From the NCBI GenBank assembly GCA_006227775.1, contig SBFV01000442.1, positions 1 to 6,736 of the forward strand: a stretch of 6,736 nt of DNA, in the 5' to 3' direction. The notes beneath the pieces are model-generated. The model saw only the letters and a list, made by a program, of their open reading frames with translations, had not been told where the DNA came from and searched no databases. Positions 1 through 6,736 of this stretch are shown here, piece after piece. Each line of letters begins with the position of its first letter. The first letter of the stretch is position 1. The stretch comes from Gammaproteobacteria bacterium (GTDB lineage Bacteria; Pseudomonadota; Gammaproteobacteria; Chromatiales; Chromatiaceae). The position numbers and the translations under genes were made by a program.

Positions 1-743
<743 letters not shown>

Positions 744-747
<4 letters not shown>

Positions 748-1910
748 GACGCTCGCCTCCACCAGCGGTGTCCCCGGAAACGAGGCAACAGCAGGGCCAT
801 GACCAGGAATACGGGCAGGATGTAGCGCTCGTGCCAGACGCGGGTGCGCTCGTCACTGGCGGTAGGGGGCAGCGTGGCGACGGCGGCCGCCGCGAGTAGG
901 TCCTCGGTGTCATCCTGGCGATAGTCGGCCTGACGGTAAATGCCGCCTCCGGCCTTGGCCAGGGCATCCAACTGCTGTTCCTCCAACCGGGAAATGATGG
1001 ACTGGCCTCCGCGATCGGTCAGCCAACCGCCGCCACGACCGGGGACGGGCCCCCCATCCGCGCTGCCGATACCCAGGGCGTGGAAGCGGATCCCCTTCTC
1101 CGCCAGGCCCCGCACCCGTTCCTCCAGACCCGTCTCGTCAAAATCGCCGTCGCTGATGAGCAGGATGGCACGGGCGCTATCTTCCGGCAGACCGGCGAGC
1201 AGGGCCTCGGCACGATCGAGCGCGCCATGGAGGCGGCTCCCCTGCAGTTGGGTCAGGTCGGTGGACAGGGCCGGCAGGGTATTCAACAGGCTCTGGGTAT
1301 CCTCGGTGATGGGGGAGAGGACGTGGGGTACCGAGGCGAAGGCGAGGAGGCCGATGCGTACCTGCCGGTTGTGCTCGATGAGGTCCTGGATCTCCTGCCG
1401 CGCCCGGGCCAGCCGGTTGGGGGCGGTATCGGTGACCTGCATGGAACGGGAGATATCCAGGAGGATGAGCAGGTTGTTACCCGGATGGAAGAGCCGCACG
1501 TCGGTGTAGCCCCAGCGCGGGCCGGCCATGGCCAGCACCAGCAGGGACCAGAGCAGCGACCAGGCCAGGAAGCGCCCCCAGCGCTCGTGGGTCTTCAACT
1601 CCCGGGTCCCGGTGAGATGGGGCAGCAAATGGGGGTCGGCATAACGGTGAATGGGCCCCCGCGCGGCCCGCGCGGCGCTGCGCCACAGCCAGAGGCCCAC
1701 GGGGAGGGGCATCAGCAGGGCCCAGAACCAGAGCGGCTGGCCGAAGTGGAATCCCGGCTCCTGACCATTGGCCCCCTCGGGCAGGGCCGCGGCCATCCCG
1801 GGCAGGAGAGCCAACACGGCCAAGGCCAGGATCAGGACCAAGGCCGGGGTCAGGGGCGGGGATCCACCGACGCCGCGCCGGGTGGGGGCGGGGCCTGGGG
1901 TCTCAGTCAC
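744..1910 (-). CDS. batB: BatB-type membrane VWA-domain protein
   Basis: This is a 388-residue protein. Hydrophobic segments lie at about 21-42, 58-77, 113-128 and 362-378, and the VWA domain sits between the third and fourth (about 145-340), the standard BatA/BatB arrangement. The metal-ion-dependent adhesion site is visible as D152-I-S154-R-S156, with S225 (in QGSRLHGAL) where a Thr often stands and D254 in LLISDGD. The segment SIISRLEEQQLDALAKAGGGIYR (split here as SIISRLEEQQ and LDALAKAGGGIYR) is the usual end of the domain. The start is GTG at 1910, chosen because GGAGGT lies six nt upstream. It overlaps the end of batA by eight nt and its own TGA overlaps the batC ATG. It is the second of two tandem VWA paralogs and is probably a MoxR-dependent partner of BatA in the inner membrane. 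BatB rather than another VWA class is assigned from domain layout and gene order. Confidence 0.88.
756..760 (-). promoter_or_regulatory. Ribosome binding site of batC
   Basis: GGAGG on the minus strand, eight nt before the ATG at 747. It lies inside the end of batB and supports a native separate start for the TPR gene rather than a frameshifted VWA-TPR fusion. Confidence 0.8.
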
Positions 1911-2943
1911 TGGACAACCTCCGGGCGAAGCGTTTGCGTCCCTCGGGGAAAAGTCCCAGGCCGAGCAGGGCCAGCAGGGCGAACAGCAGAGGCCAGCGGT
2001 AGAGGGGTTCGGGCAGGTAGGCGGTGCGCGCTTCGGCCTCGGTCTTTTCCAGCTCGTTGATGCGTCGGGAGATCTCTTCCAGGGCGCGGGCGTCGGTGGC
2101 GCGGAAGTAGGCCCCGCCCGTGGTATCGGCGATCGCGCGCAGGGTGGCCTCGTCCATGGTCAAATCATCGCGGTAGCGGATGGTGCCTTCCTCCGGGATG
2201 GGGATCGACTTGTCCTCGCTGCCAACGCCGATGACGTGAATGCGTACCCCCAAGGCGCGGGCCAGGGCCGCCGCCTCCTGGGGGGCGAAGCCACCGGCGG
2301 AGTTATCGCCGTCGGCGATGAGAATCATGACCCGGGACCCAGCGGGACGGTCGCGCAACCGCTTGACGCCCAGGGCGATGGCATCGCCGAGGGCGGTGCC
2401 CGGGCCGGCGATGTTGGCATCGATGCCATCGAGAAGCTGGCGGGTGGCGCGCCGGTCCAGGGTCAGGGGCGAAAGGACGAAGGCCTGACTGCCGAAGACG
2501 ATGAGGCCGACCCGGTCGCCCTCCCGCCCGTCGATGAAGCGCCCCATGACGCCCTTGACCACCGCCATCCGGTTGATCGGCAGGCCCTGGGCGCTGAAGT
2601 CCAGGGCCTCCATGGAGTGGGAGGTATCCACCGCCAGCAGCAGATCGTAACCCGGACTGCTGACCTCGGTATGAGGGGTGAGCCATTGGGGCCGCATCAG
2701 GGCCAGCACCAGGGAGATCCACAGCAGGATCAACAGCGCCAGGTGGACCCAGCCGGCCATCTGGCGCCTCGGACGTTTGGCGCGGTAGGCAGCCTGGAGG
2801 CGTTCCGGGTGGGGATGAAGCAGGGTCTGGCGCTGCCCCTCCAGGGTCTCTTCCGCTCGCGGTCGCCGCTCCGGCCAGAGTCGGGGCAGGAGGAAGGGCA
2901 GGGGTAGCAGGAGGGCGGCCCAGGGCCAGTGGAATTCAAACAC
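1903..2943 (-). CDS. batA: BatA-type membrane VWA-domain protein
   Basis: With the GTG at 2943 as start the product has 346 residues and begins FEFHWPWA after the initiator, as BatA-type proteins usually do. Hydrophobic segments lie at about 7-22, 64-83 and 315-332. The VWA domain (about 98-290) has a complete MIDAS: D106-T-S108-H-S110, T183 in GTALGDA, and D211 in ADGD. The segment DRVGLIVFGSQAFVLSPLT (143-161) is characteristic. An upstream ATG at 2982 would add 13 unfamiliar residues and a 47-nt overlap. The GTG has GGAGGA eight nt upstream and gives the same 8-nt GTG-to-TGA overlap seen at the batA-batB junction, so it is preferred. It is probably the inner-membrane VWA partner of BatB and of the MoxR ATPase, with the VWA domain on the periplasmic side as inferred for the family. 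Confidence 0.9.
   Translation of the reverse strand: MFEFHWPWAALLLPLPFLLPRLWPERRPRAEETLEGQRQTLLHPHPERLQAAYRAKRPRRQMAGWVHLALLILLWISLVLALMRPQWLTPHTEVSSPGYDLLLAVDTSHSMEALDFSAQGLPINRMAVVKGVMGRFIDGREGDRVGLIVFGSQAFVLSPLTLDRRATRQLLDGIDANIAGPGTALGDAIALGVKRLRDRPAGSRVMILIADGDNSAGGFAPQEAAALARALGVRIHVIGVGSEDKSIPIPEEGTIRYRDDLTMDEATLRAIADTTGGAYFRATDARALEEISRRINELEKTEAEARTAYLPEPLYRWPLLFALLALLGLGLFPEGRKRFARRLSSD
1917..1922 (-). promoter_or_regulatory. Ribosome binding site deciding the batB GTG start
   Basis: GGAGGT on the minus strand, six nt before GTG at 1910. It sits within the last codons of batA, so translation of batB is probably coupled to termination of batA. Confidence 0.82.
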
Positions 2944-3676
2944 GCCGCTTATCCTCCACCAGGACCCATTGATAGGCGGCATCGATCAGCGGCAGCCAGT
3001 CCTGGGGGCTGGCCGCCACCCGGACCTCTGGCCCGGCCGCGGCCGGCGTGGCCCCGGCGGCCAGGTGCGGCGACGGGGTCTGACCGGCGACAGCGGGACC
3101 CTTCTCCTGCGCGGTGGCGGCAACCGCCTCCCGGGGCGATCCCCGCCCCCCCAGGCGGCCAAGCCCCCCCAAGCGATGGCGCGGCAAGGGGTCGGGGACC
3201 TGGACGGGCAGCGGCGGGGCGTAGGGCGCGTCCAGCAGCAGACGTCCCCGGGTCAGCCAGTCGAAACCCTTGGGGTCCCGTTCCGCCAGCCAGGCCAGCC
3301 AGGACTCGCCGACCAGGCCGGCGCAGGACTCGCGTCCGAGTCGGGCCATGGCGACGCGACGCAAGAGTTCCGACAGCTCCACCGCGGTTTGCTTCGCGTC
3401 CTGGGAGGCCGCCCGCTGACGCAGGTCGCGCAACTGGCGACCGGCATCCCAGCGCCAGTTGCCGATGCGCAGCACCGGGATGGGGGGGATGCGCAATCGC
3501 AGGCTGGCCCGGTAACGCCAGGCCAGGACGAGCAGCAACAGGACCGCCCCCGCCACCAGCCACCAGCCCGCGGCCGGAGGCCACCAGGAGACGGGGTCCA
3601 GGCCCCGGATGTCCCGTAACTGGGAAAGGATCTCCGGGGGAGGCTGGGGAGGGACGCTGGAGGTATCGATCGCCAT
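2936..3676 (-). CDS. DUF4381 family membrane protein with low-complexity insert
   Basis: This 246-residue protein has one strong membrane segment at about 36-54, preceded by WWPPAAGWW (31-39), the typical opening of DUF4381 proteins in Bat operons. The cytoplasmic or linker part follows with LSELLRRVAMARLG (101-114), GESWLAWLAERD (123-134) and RLLLDAPYAP (145-154), all recognisable family blocks. The family normally ends soon after with a short helix bearing a Trp. Here about 65 residues rich in G, A, P and R (roughly 158-223) intervene before DWLPLIDAAYQWVL (226-239), which resembles that final helix. The biochemical role is unknown; it is taken as an accessory membrane subunit of the MoxR-VWA system. 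The ATG at 3676 lies nine nt after the DUF58 stop, with GAGG overlapping that stop, and the gene's own end overlaps batA by eight nt. Confidence 0.82.
   Translation of the reverse strand: MAIDTSSVPPQPPPEILSQLRDIRGLDPVSWWPPAAGWWLVAGAVLLLLVLAWRYRASLRLRIPPIPVLRIGNWRWDAGRQLRDLRQRAASQDAKQTAVELSELLRRVAMARLGRESCAGLVGESWLAWLAERDPKGFDWLTRGRLLLDAPYAPPLPVQVPDPLPRHRLGGLGRLGGRGSPREAVAATAQEKGPAVAGQTPSPHLAAGATPAAAGPEVRVAASPQDWLPLIDAAYQWVLVEDKRRV
2952..2957 (-). promoter_or_regulatory. Ribosome binding site deciding the batA GTG start
   Basis: GGAGGA on the minus strand, eight nt before GTG at 2943, inside the last codons of the DUF4381 gene. The competing ATG at 2982 lacks this placement. Confidence 0.8.
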
Positions 3677-3685
3677 GAGTCCGCC

Positions 3686-4603
3686 TCAGACCGCCCGCAC
3701 CCGGGCGCGTTGCTCCAGGTGGTGGATAAGGGTCAGGTGAATCTCCTCGTCGGTGCGCACCGGCAGCAGAGGCACCCCCAGCCGGTAGGCCATGGCGCGC
3801 AGGATGGTGCGGCGCTCCTTCCAGGTCTCGAGATATTCCAGCCGCGCCTGAGGATCGTCCGTGTCGATCTCGATCAGGGTGCCGTCGGTACCGGTGAAGG
3901 TGGTCACCCCCATGGCGGGAATCTCCCAGTCCGCCGGATCATCCACCGGGATGAGAGCGACGCCGTTGCGCTGGATGAGGGTGCCGAGGATCGGCTCCAG
4001 CTCCAGGGGATCGCGATTGAGATCGGCGATGATGAAGACCAGGGAGCCGGTGGGGATACCGCTGGTGGCGCGGCGCAAGGCCATGCCCAGGCAGTCGATG
4101 GATGCCTCCTTCTCGGCGCCGGGGACGGTCAGGGCTCGCAGCAGTTGCCAGAGGGCACGCCGCCCGCGGGCAGGCCGGAAGTGCTGGAGCCCGGCGATGG
4201 GATCGCCGAAGACCAGGCCGCCGACCCGGTCGTTGAGCCGGCTGGCCGCCCAGCCGATGAGGGCCGCGGCGCGGGCCGCCTGGACCGACTTGAAGGTACC
4301 GCGGGTACCAAAGCTCATGTGGGGCCCCCTGTCCACGCACAGCATCACCGAGCGCTCCCGCTCCTCGCGGAAGACCTTGAGGTGCGGCTCGTTGATGCGG
4401 GCCGTCACCTTCCAGTCCATATAGCGGATATCGTCGCCCTCGGCGTATTCCCGCACCTCCTCGAAATTGACCCCGGCGCCACGAAACACCGAGGCATAAA
4501 GACCGGCGAAGGAGGAGTTGACCAGATGACGCGACGGCAGGCCCAGGGTATGGGCCTGGTGGCGCAGCTCCAGCAGGTCGTCGAGACGGGGGTAGAGGCT
4601 CAA
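3686..4603 (-). CDS. DUF58 (VWA-like) protein
   Basis: This 305-residue soluble protein has no membrane segment or signal. The DUF58 signature is clear: REYAEGDDIRYMDW (51-64), KVTARINEPHLKVFREERER (65-84), then the strand VMLCVD (86-91). The domain is VWA-like, but the first metal-binding motif reads D91-R-G93-P-H95 instead of DxSxS; the distal acidic position is present at D194 in IIADLNRD. Members act in the cytoplasm and are encoded beside MoxR ATPases, which they are thought to partner. The start is TTG at 4603: the preceding in-frame stop is at 4616-4618 and no ATG or GTG lies between, while the sequence from LYPRLDDLLELRHQA onward matches the family N-terminus. No good ribosome binding site precedes the TTG, unlike the later genes of the operon, so its translation may be weak or differently controlled. 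Confidence 0.9.
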   Translation of the reverse strand: MSLYPRLDDLLELRHQAHTLGLPSRHLVNSSFAGLYASVFRGAGVNFEEVREYAEGDDIRYMDWKVTARINEPHLKVFREERERSVMLCVDRGPHMSFGTRGTFKSVQAARAAALIGWAASRLNDRVGGLVFGDPIAGLQHFRPARGRRALWQLLRALTVPGAEKEASIDCLGMALRRATSGIPTGSLVFIIADLNRDPLELEPILGTLIQRNGVALIPVDDPADWEIPAMGVTTFTGTDGTLIEIDTDDPQARLEYLETWKERRTILRAMAYRLGVPLLPVRTDEEIHLTLIHHLEQRARVRAV

Positions 4604-4774
4604 GGTGGGGACGGCTCAGGTCGGTACGGGTCAGGTCGTTGTATTGGTCAGGTCAGTCAGGTCCCTTATCGCTCACATCCATTCAGCGAGGCCCACTGGA
4701 TCCGAAAACGCAGGCCAGGCGCTTTCATCGGCGGGGGTTAGGGATGCCCTGCCCTGCCTGATCCTCGGGTCGGT
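4604..4774. other. Gap between moxR and DUF58 genes with GACCTGA repeats
   Basis: These 171 nt are non-coding by inspection; only very short frames without a ribosome binding site occur. The half nearest DUF58 holds four copies of TCAGGTC (GACCTGA on the transcribed strand) at 4616-4622, 4631-4637, 4648-4654 and 4657-4663. No convincing hairpin followed by a T run was found on the minus strand, so read-through from moxR is possible. It is the only sizeable gap in the operon. Confidence 0.7.
4616..4663 (-). repeat. Four direct GACCTGA heptamers upstream of the DUF58 start
   Basis: Four exact 7-bp copies in 48 bp, with starts 15, 17 and 9 bp apart, ending 13 nt before the TTG codon. Spacing is not strictly regular. 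They could be a protein-binding cluster, leader RNA elements, or remnants of local slippage; the sequence does not decide. Confidence 0.7.
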
Positions 4775-5731
4775 TCAGGGGATGGCGACCAGGTTGAGCA
4801 GCCGGTTGATGAAGTCGTCCGTGGTGATGCCCTCCGCCTCGGCCTCGAAGGTGAGCAGGAGACGATGGCGCAGAATCTCCGGGGCCACCGCCTGGATGTG
4901 GTGCGGGGCGACGAAGGGATCGCCGTCGAGCCAGGCGCGGGCCCGGGAGCAGCGAGCGAGGGCGATACTGGCGCGGGGGGATGCGCCGAATCGGCACCAG
5001 CGTCCCAGATCCGGATCATAGACCCGGGAGTTACGGGTCGCCTGCACCAGGTCGACGATATAGGCATTGAGCTTGGGGTCCAGATAGAGGCCGGCCACGT
5101 CCCGCCGCATGGCGAAGAGCTCCGCCTGGGTCAGTTTCTTGGGCGGGGCCCGATGGGTCGTCTTCTGCTGGGCCAGGTCCAGATCCAGGATCTTGAGCTC
5201 CTCGTCGCGGCTGGGGTAATCCACCACCGCCTCCATCAGGAAGCGGTCGAGCTGTGCCTCGGGCAGATGGTAGGTGCCCTCCTGTTCCACCGGATTCTGG
5301 GTGGCGAGGACCATGAACAGCTTGGGCAGCGGGTAGGTGCGCTGGCCGACCGTGATCTGCTGCTCGGCCATGGCCTCCAGCAGGGCCGACTGGACCTTGG
5401 CCGGGGCACGGTTGACCTCATCGGCCAGCAGGATGTTGTGGAAAAGGGGACCGGGGCGGAACTCGAACTCGCCCTTCTCGTGGCGATAGATGTCGGTGCC
5501 GATGAGGTCCGAGGGCAGCAGGTCCGGGGTGAACTGGACGCGGTGGAAGTCGCCTTCCAGGGATTCGGCCAGGGCCTTGACCGCGGTAGTCTTGGCCAGG
5601 CCCGGCATGCCCTCCACCAGCAGGTGGCCGTCACTGAGCAGGCAGATGAGCATGCTGTCGACGAAACTATGCTGGCCGATGATGCGCGAGGCGATGTGAT
5701 CGCGGACGGGTTTGAGGTCGGCGGGGGTCAT
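4775..5731 (-). CDS. moxR: MoxR-family AAA+ ATPase
   Basis: This 318-residue AAA+ ATPase of the MoxR class has the ATPase core first: GQ at 19-20, Walker A GMPGLAKT (41-48), Walker B ILLADE (100-105), sensor 1 in ATQNP with N146, the MoxR-typical EQEGTYHLPEAQLDRF (149-164) with a likely arginine finger at R163, and sensor 2 GASPR (249-253). The C-terminal lid follows. No catalytic residue seems missing. It should hydrolyse ATP in the cytoplasm to remodel or activate VWA-domain partners encoded downstream; this is known for some MoxR systems and inferred here. The ATG at 5731 gives the usual N-terminus (MTPADLKPVRDHIASRIIGQ). An upstream in-frame GTG at 5842 would add 37 G/P/R-rich residues and looks unlikely. 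The ribosome binding site is weak (GGAAG ten nt upstream). It is the first gene of the operon and divergent from typA. Confidence 0.93.
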   Translation of the reverse strand: MTPADLKPVRDHIASRIIGQHSFVDSMLICLLSDGHLLVEGMPGLAKTTAVKALAESLEGDFHRVQFTPDLLPSDLIGTDIYRHEKGEFEFRPGPLFHNILLADEVNRAPAKVQSALLEAMAEQQITVGQRTYPLPKLFMVLATQNPVEQEGTYHLPEAQLDRFLMEAVVDYPSRDEELKILDLDLAQQKTTHRAPPKKLTQAELFAMRRDVAGLYLDPKLNAYIVDLVQATRNSRVYDPDLGRWCRFGASPRASIALARCSRARAWLDGDPFVAPHHIQAVAPEILRHRLLLTFEAEAEGITTDDFINRLLNLVAIP

Positions 5732-6003
5732 GAGGCAGGGACTTCCGGGTTCAGAGACGACGAACGGGCCCGCGCGCGGCGGGCGCCAGGGCTCTCGCAG
5801 GGCACCGCAACCCGGGTCCTCCCCGGATAGTTCTGATGTCACCTTACCGCCAGCGCCATGGGATTGCGGGGGCAGGCCGCGCCGCGACGGTCAGCGGTGC
5901 CTGGCCGCCGCCTCCGACGCCAGTGCTCATACCAGAACCCGGGGCCAGAACGCGAGTACGCTATCCTGACGATTTTGGCGCCATCTTGCAAGCCCAAGCA
6001 AAA

Positions 6004-6030
6004 ATTGGAAATTTTCCGAAGTATCCAAAT
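6004..6030. promoter_or_regulatory. AT-rich dyad, possible operator
   Basis: TTGGA at 6005-6009 pairs with TCCAA at 6024-6028, and an inner palindrome GGAAA-T-TTTCC spans 6007-6017. It lies in the AT-rich island between two divergent transcription units, where a regulator or promoter would be expected. No known operator consensus was recognised. Confidence 0.35.
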
Positions 6031-6145
6031 ATTCCCATATACTTATCTTTTTCCCGACCGGCACCTGGCCCAGCGAGCCTCGGATCGCCAGCGACAGATC
6101 CACGCTCGGGATGGCGCCCAGGCGCCGTCCGCCACCCGGTTCGGC

Positions 6146-6151
6146 TATACT
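6146..6151 (+). promoter_or_regulatory. Candidate -10 element of typA
   Basis: TATACT matches the sigma-70 -10 consensus at five of six positions, about 95 nt before the typA GTG, followed by a GC-rich stretch. No good -35 hexamer stands 16-18 nt upstream. A second TATACT at 6038-6043 in the AT-rich island is an alternative. Confidence 0.45.
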
Positions 6152-6205
6152 GCGCCCCCCTTCAACCCAGGCCCCCGCCCCCAGTCCTGAATCTTCCTTC
6201 CGCTT

Positions 6206-6219
6206 CCGGCCCCCGCCGG
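6206..6219 (+). other. Small GC hairpin in the typA leader
   Basis: CCGGC (6206-6210) and GCCGG (6215-6219) can pair around a CCCC loop, ending 26 nt before the start codon. Such short stems are common in GC-rich DNA, and no T run follows, so it is not a terminator. A regulatory role is unproven. Confidence 0.35.
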
Positions 6220-6245
6220 CGACAACCCCTGAGAGCCGTCCGAAC

Positions 6246-6736
6246 GTGATCGAAAAGCTGCGCAACATCGCCATCATCGCCCATGTCGACCATGGCAAGA
6301 CCACCCTGGTGGACAAGCTGCTCCAGCAGTCCGGCACTCTGGGGGATCGTTTCGGGCCTGTGGAGCGGGTCATGGATTCCAACGACTTGGAGCGGGAGCG
6401 GGGCATCACCATCCTCTCTAAGAACACGGCCCTGCTCTGGGACGACTACCGTATCAACATTGTCGACACCCCTGGCCATGCCGACTTCGGTGGCGAGGTG
6501 GAACGGGTGCTGTCCATGGTGGATTCGGTCTTGCTGCTGGTGGATGCCCAGGAGGGGCCCATGCCGCAGACCCGCTTTGTCACCCAAAAGGCCTTCGACC
6601 ATGGGTTGCGGCCCATCCTGGTGGTGAACAAGATCGACCGGCCGGGGGCGCGGCCCGACTGGGTCATCAATCAGGTGTTCGAACTCTTTGACCGCCTCGG
6701 CGCCAGCGATGAGCAACTCGACTTCCCCATCATCTA
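6246..6736 (+). CDS. typA: TypA/BipA ribosome-associated GTPase (N-terminal part)
   Basis: The frame starts at GTG 6246 and is open to the window edge (163 codons plus two nt); the full family length is about 600 residues, so roughly the first quarter is present. The N-terminus reads IEKLRNIAIIAHVDHGKTT after the initiator, which is the TypA/BipA beginning. GTPase motifs are complete: G1 AHVDHGKT (12-19), G2 in ERGIT (T55), G3 DTPGH (74-78) and G4 NKID (128-131). The following PGARPDWV is also typical of TypA and separates it from LepA and EF-G. The protein binds ribosomes in the cytoplasm and supports ribosome assembly and growth at low temperature or under stress. The GTG start is fixed by the family N-terminus; only a weak GAGAG (6231-6235) precedes it. 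It is transcribed away from the Bat operon and not obviously functionally tied to it. Confidence 0.96.
   Translation, partial: MIEKLRNIAIIAHVDHGKTTLVDKLLQQSGTLGDRFGPVERVMDSNDLERERGITILSKNTALLWDDYRINIVDTPGHADFGGEVERVLSMVDSVLLLVDAQEGPMPQTRFVTQKAFDHGLRPILVVNKIDRPGARPDWVINQVFELFDRLGASDEQLDFPII

Larger units (their letters stand above)
5732..6245. promoter_or_regulatory. Divergent control region between moxR and typA
   Basis: 514 nt with no supported gene. The moxR side (5732-5960) is GC-rich and contains a perfect 6-bp stem with a 5-nt loop at 5768-5784. In the middle, 6001-6050 is only 13/50 G+C, in sharp contrast to the surroundings, and holds a short dyad. The typA side (6057-6245) is C-rich. 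Promoters for both divergent transcripts must lie here. A clear minus-strand -10/-35 pair for the operon was not found. Confidence 0.7.

Noticed and set aside
1080..2907. Long plus-strand frames (326 and 379 codons) opposite batB and batA
   Set aside because: They lie antisense to clear VWA genes, are G/Q/R-rich with no domain, and are typical shadow frames of GC-rich coding DNA.
2944..2982. ATG at 2982 as the batA start
   Set aside because: It adds 13 residues unlike BatA N-termini and enlarges the overlap to 47 nt, whereas GTG at 2943 has GGAGGA at proper spacing.
2949..3584. Alternative minus-strand frame within the DUF4381 gene
   Set aside because: It lacks the WWPPAAGWW and membrane segment blocks. 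Conserved blocks before and after the insert are both in the annotated frame, so no frameshift needs to be invoked.
4666..4728. A 20-codon minus-strand frame in the moxR-DUF58 gap, possible leader peptide
   Set aside because: It has an ATG but no ribosome binding site, no striking residue composition and no linked terminator; chance is the simpler explanation.
4741..4774. Terminator after moxR
   Set aside because: Only a 4-bp stem around 4740-4750 is visible and no T run follows on the minus strand.
5768..5787. Terminator or riboswitch in the moxR leader
   Set aside because: The GC stem is short, has no U tract and no recognisable aptamer; GGCGCC palindromes recur by composition in this region.

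Overview
The window looks like a piece of a GC-rich gammaproteobacterial chromosome. The partial TypA/BipA at the right edge begins with the residues typical of gammaproteobacterial TypA. The gene order on the minus strand (MoxR ATPase, DUF58, DUF4381, two von Willebrand A proteins, TPR protein) is the Bat / MoxR-VWA locus common in that class. A purple-sulfur-type (Chromatiales) host would fit the base composition and protein style. That is an impression from reading, not a tested placement.

Layout, in the direction of transcription of the minus-strand operon (right to left): MoxR-family AAA+ ATPase (5731-4775); a 171-nt gap holding four GACCTGA repeats; DUF58 protein (4603-3686, TTG start); DUF4381 membrane protein (3676-2936); BatA-type VWA protein (2943-1903, GTG start); BatB-type VWA protein (1910-744, GTG start); and a BatC-type TPR protein (747-1) that runs off the left edge inside a glutamine-rich repeat tail. 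From DUF58 onwards the genes are packed tightly: a 9-nt gap, then 8-nt, 8-nt and 4-nt overlaps. The last three junctions each have a clear GGAGG-type ribosome binding site, so one mRNA with translational coupling is likely. To the right, a 514-nt non-coding region with a 26% GC island separates the operon from the divergent typA gene (6246 to edge, plus strand).

How the genes probably work together: MoxR ATPases are thought to act as chaperone-like remodelers on VWA-domain partners. The soluble DUF58 protein would be a cytoplasmic VWA-like partner. BatA and BatB place VWA domains between membrane segments. DUF4381 is a small membrane component. BatC puts TPRs and a long charged/Q-rich tail beyond its N-terminal membrane anchor or signal. 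A BatD gene commonly follows and may lie beyond the left edge. Related loci have been linked to envelope integrity and stress tolerance. Nothing here identifies the substrate.

I see no clearly new multi-gene system. The points most worth a second look are the DNA-level tandem repeats of three periods in the BatC tail, a low-complexity insert with two 7-nt homopolymer tracts inside the DUF4381 protein, the repeat-bearing gap before a TTG-initiated DUF58 gene, and the AT-rich dyad in the divergent control region.
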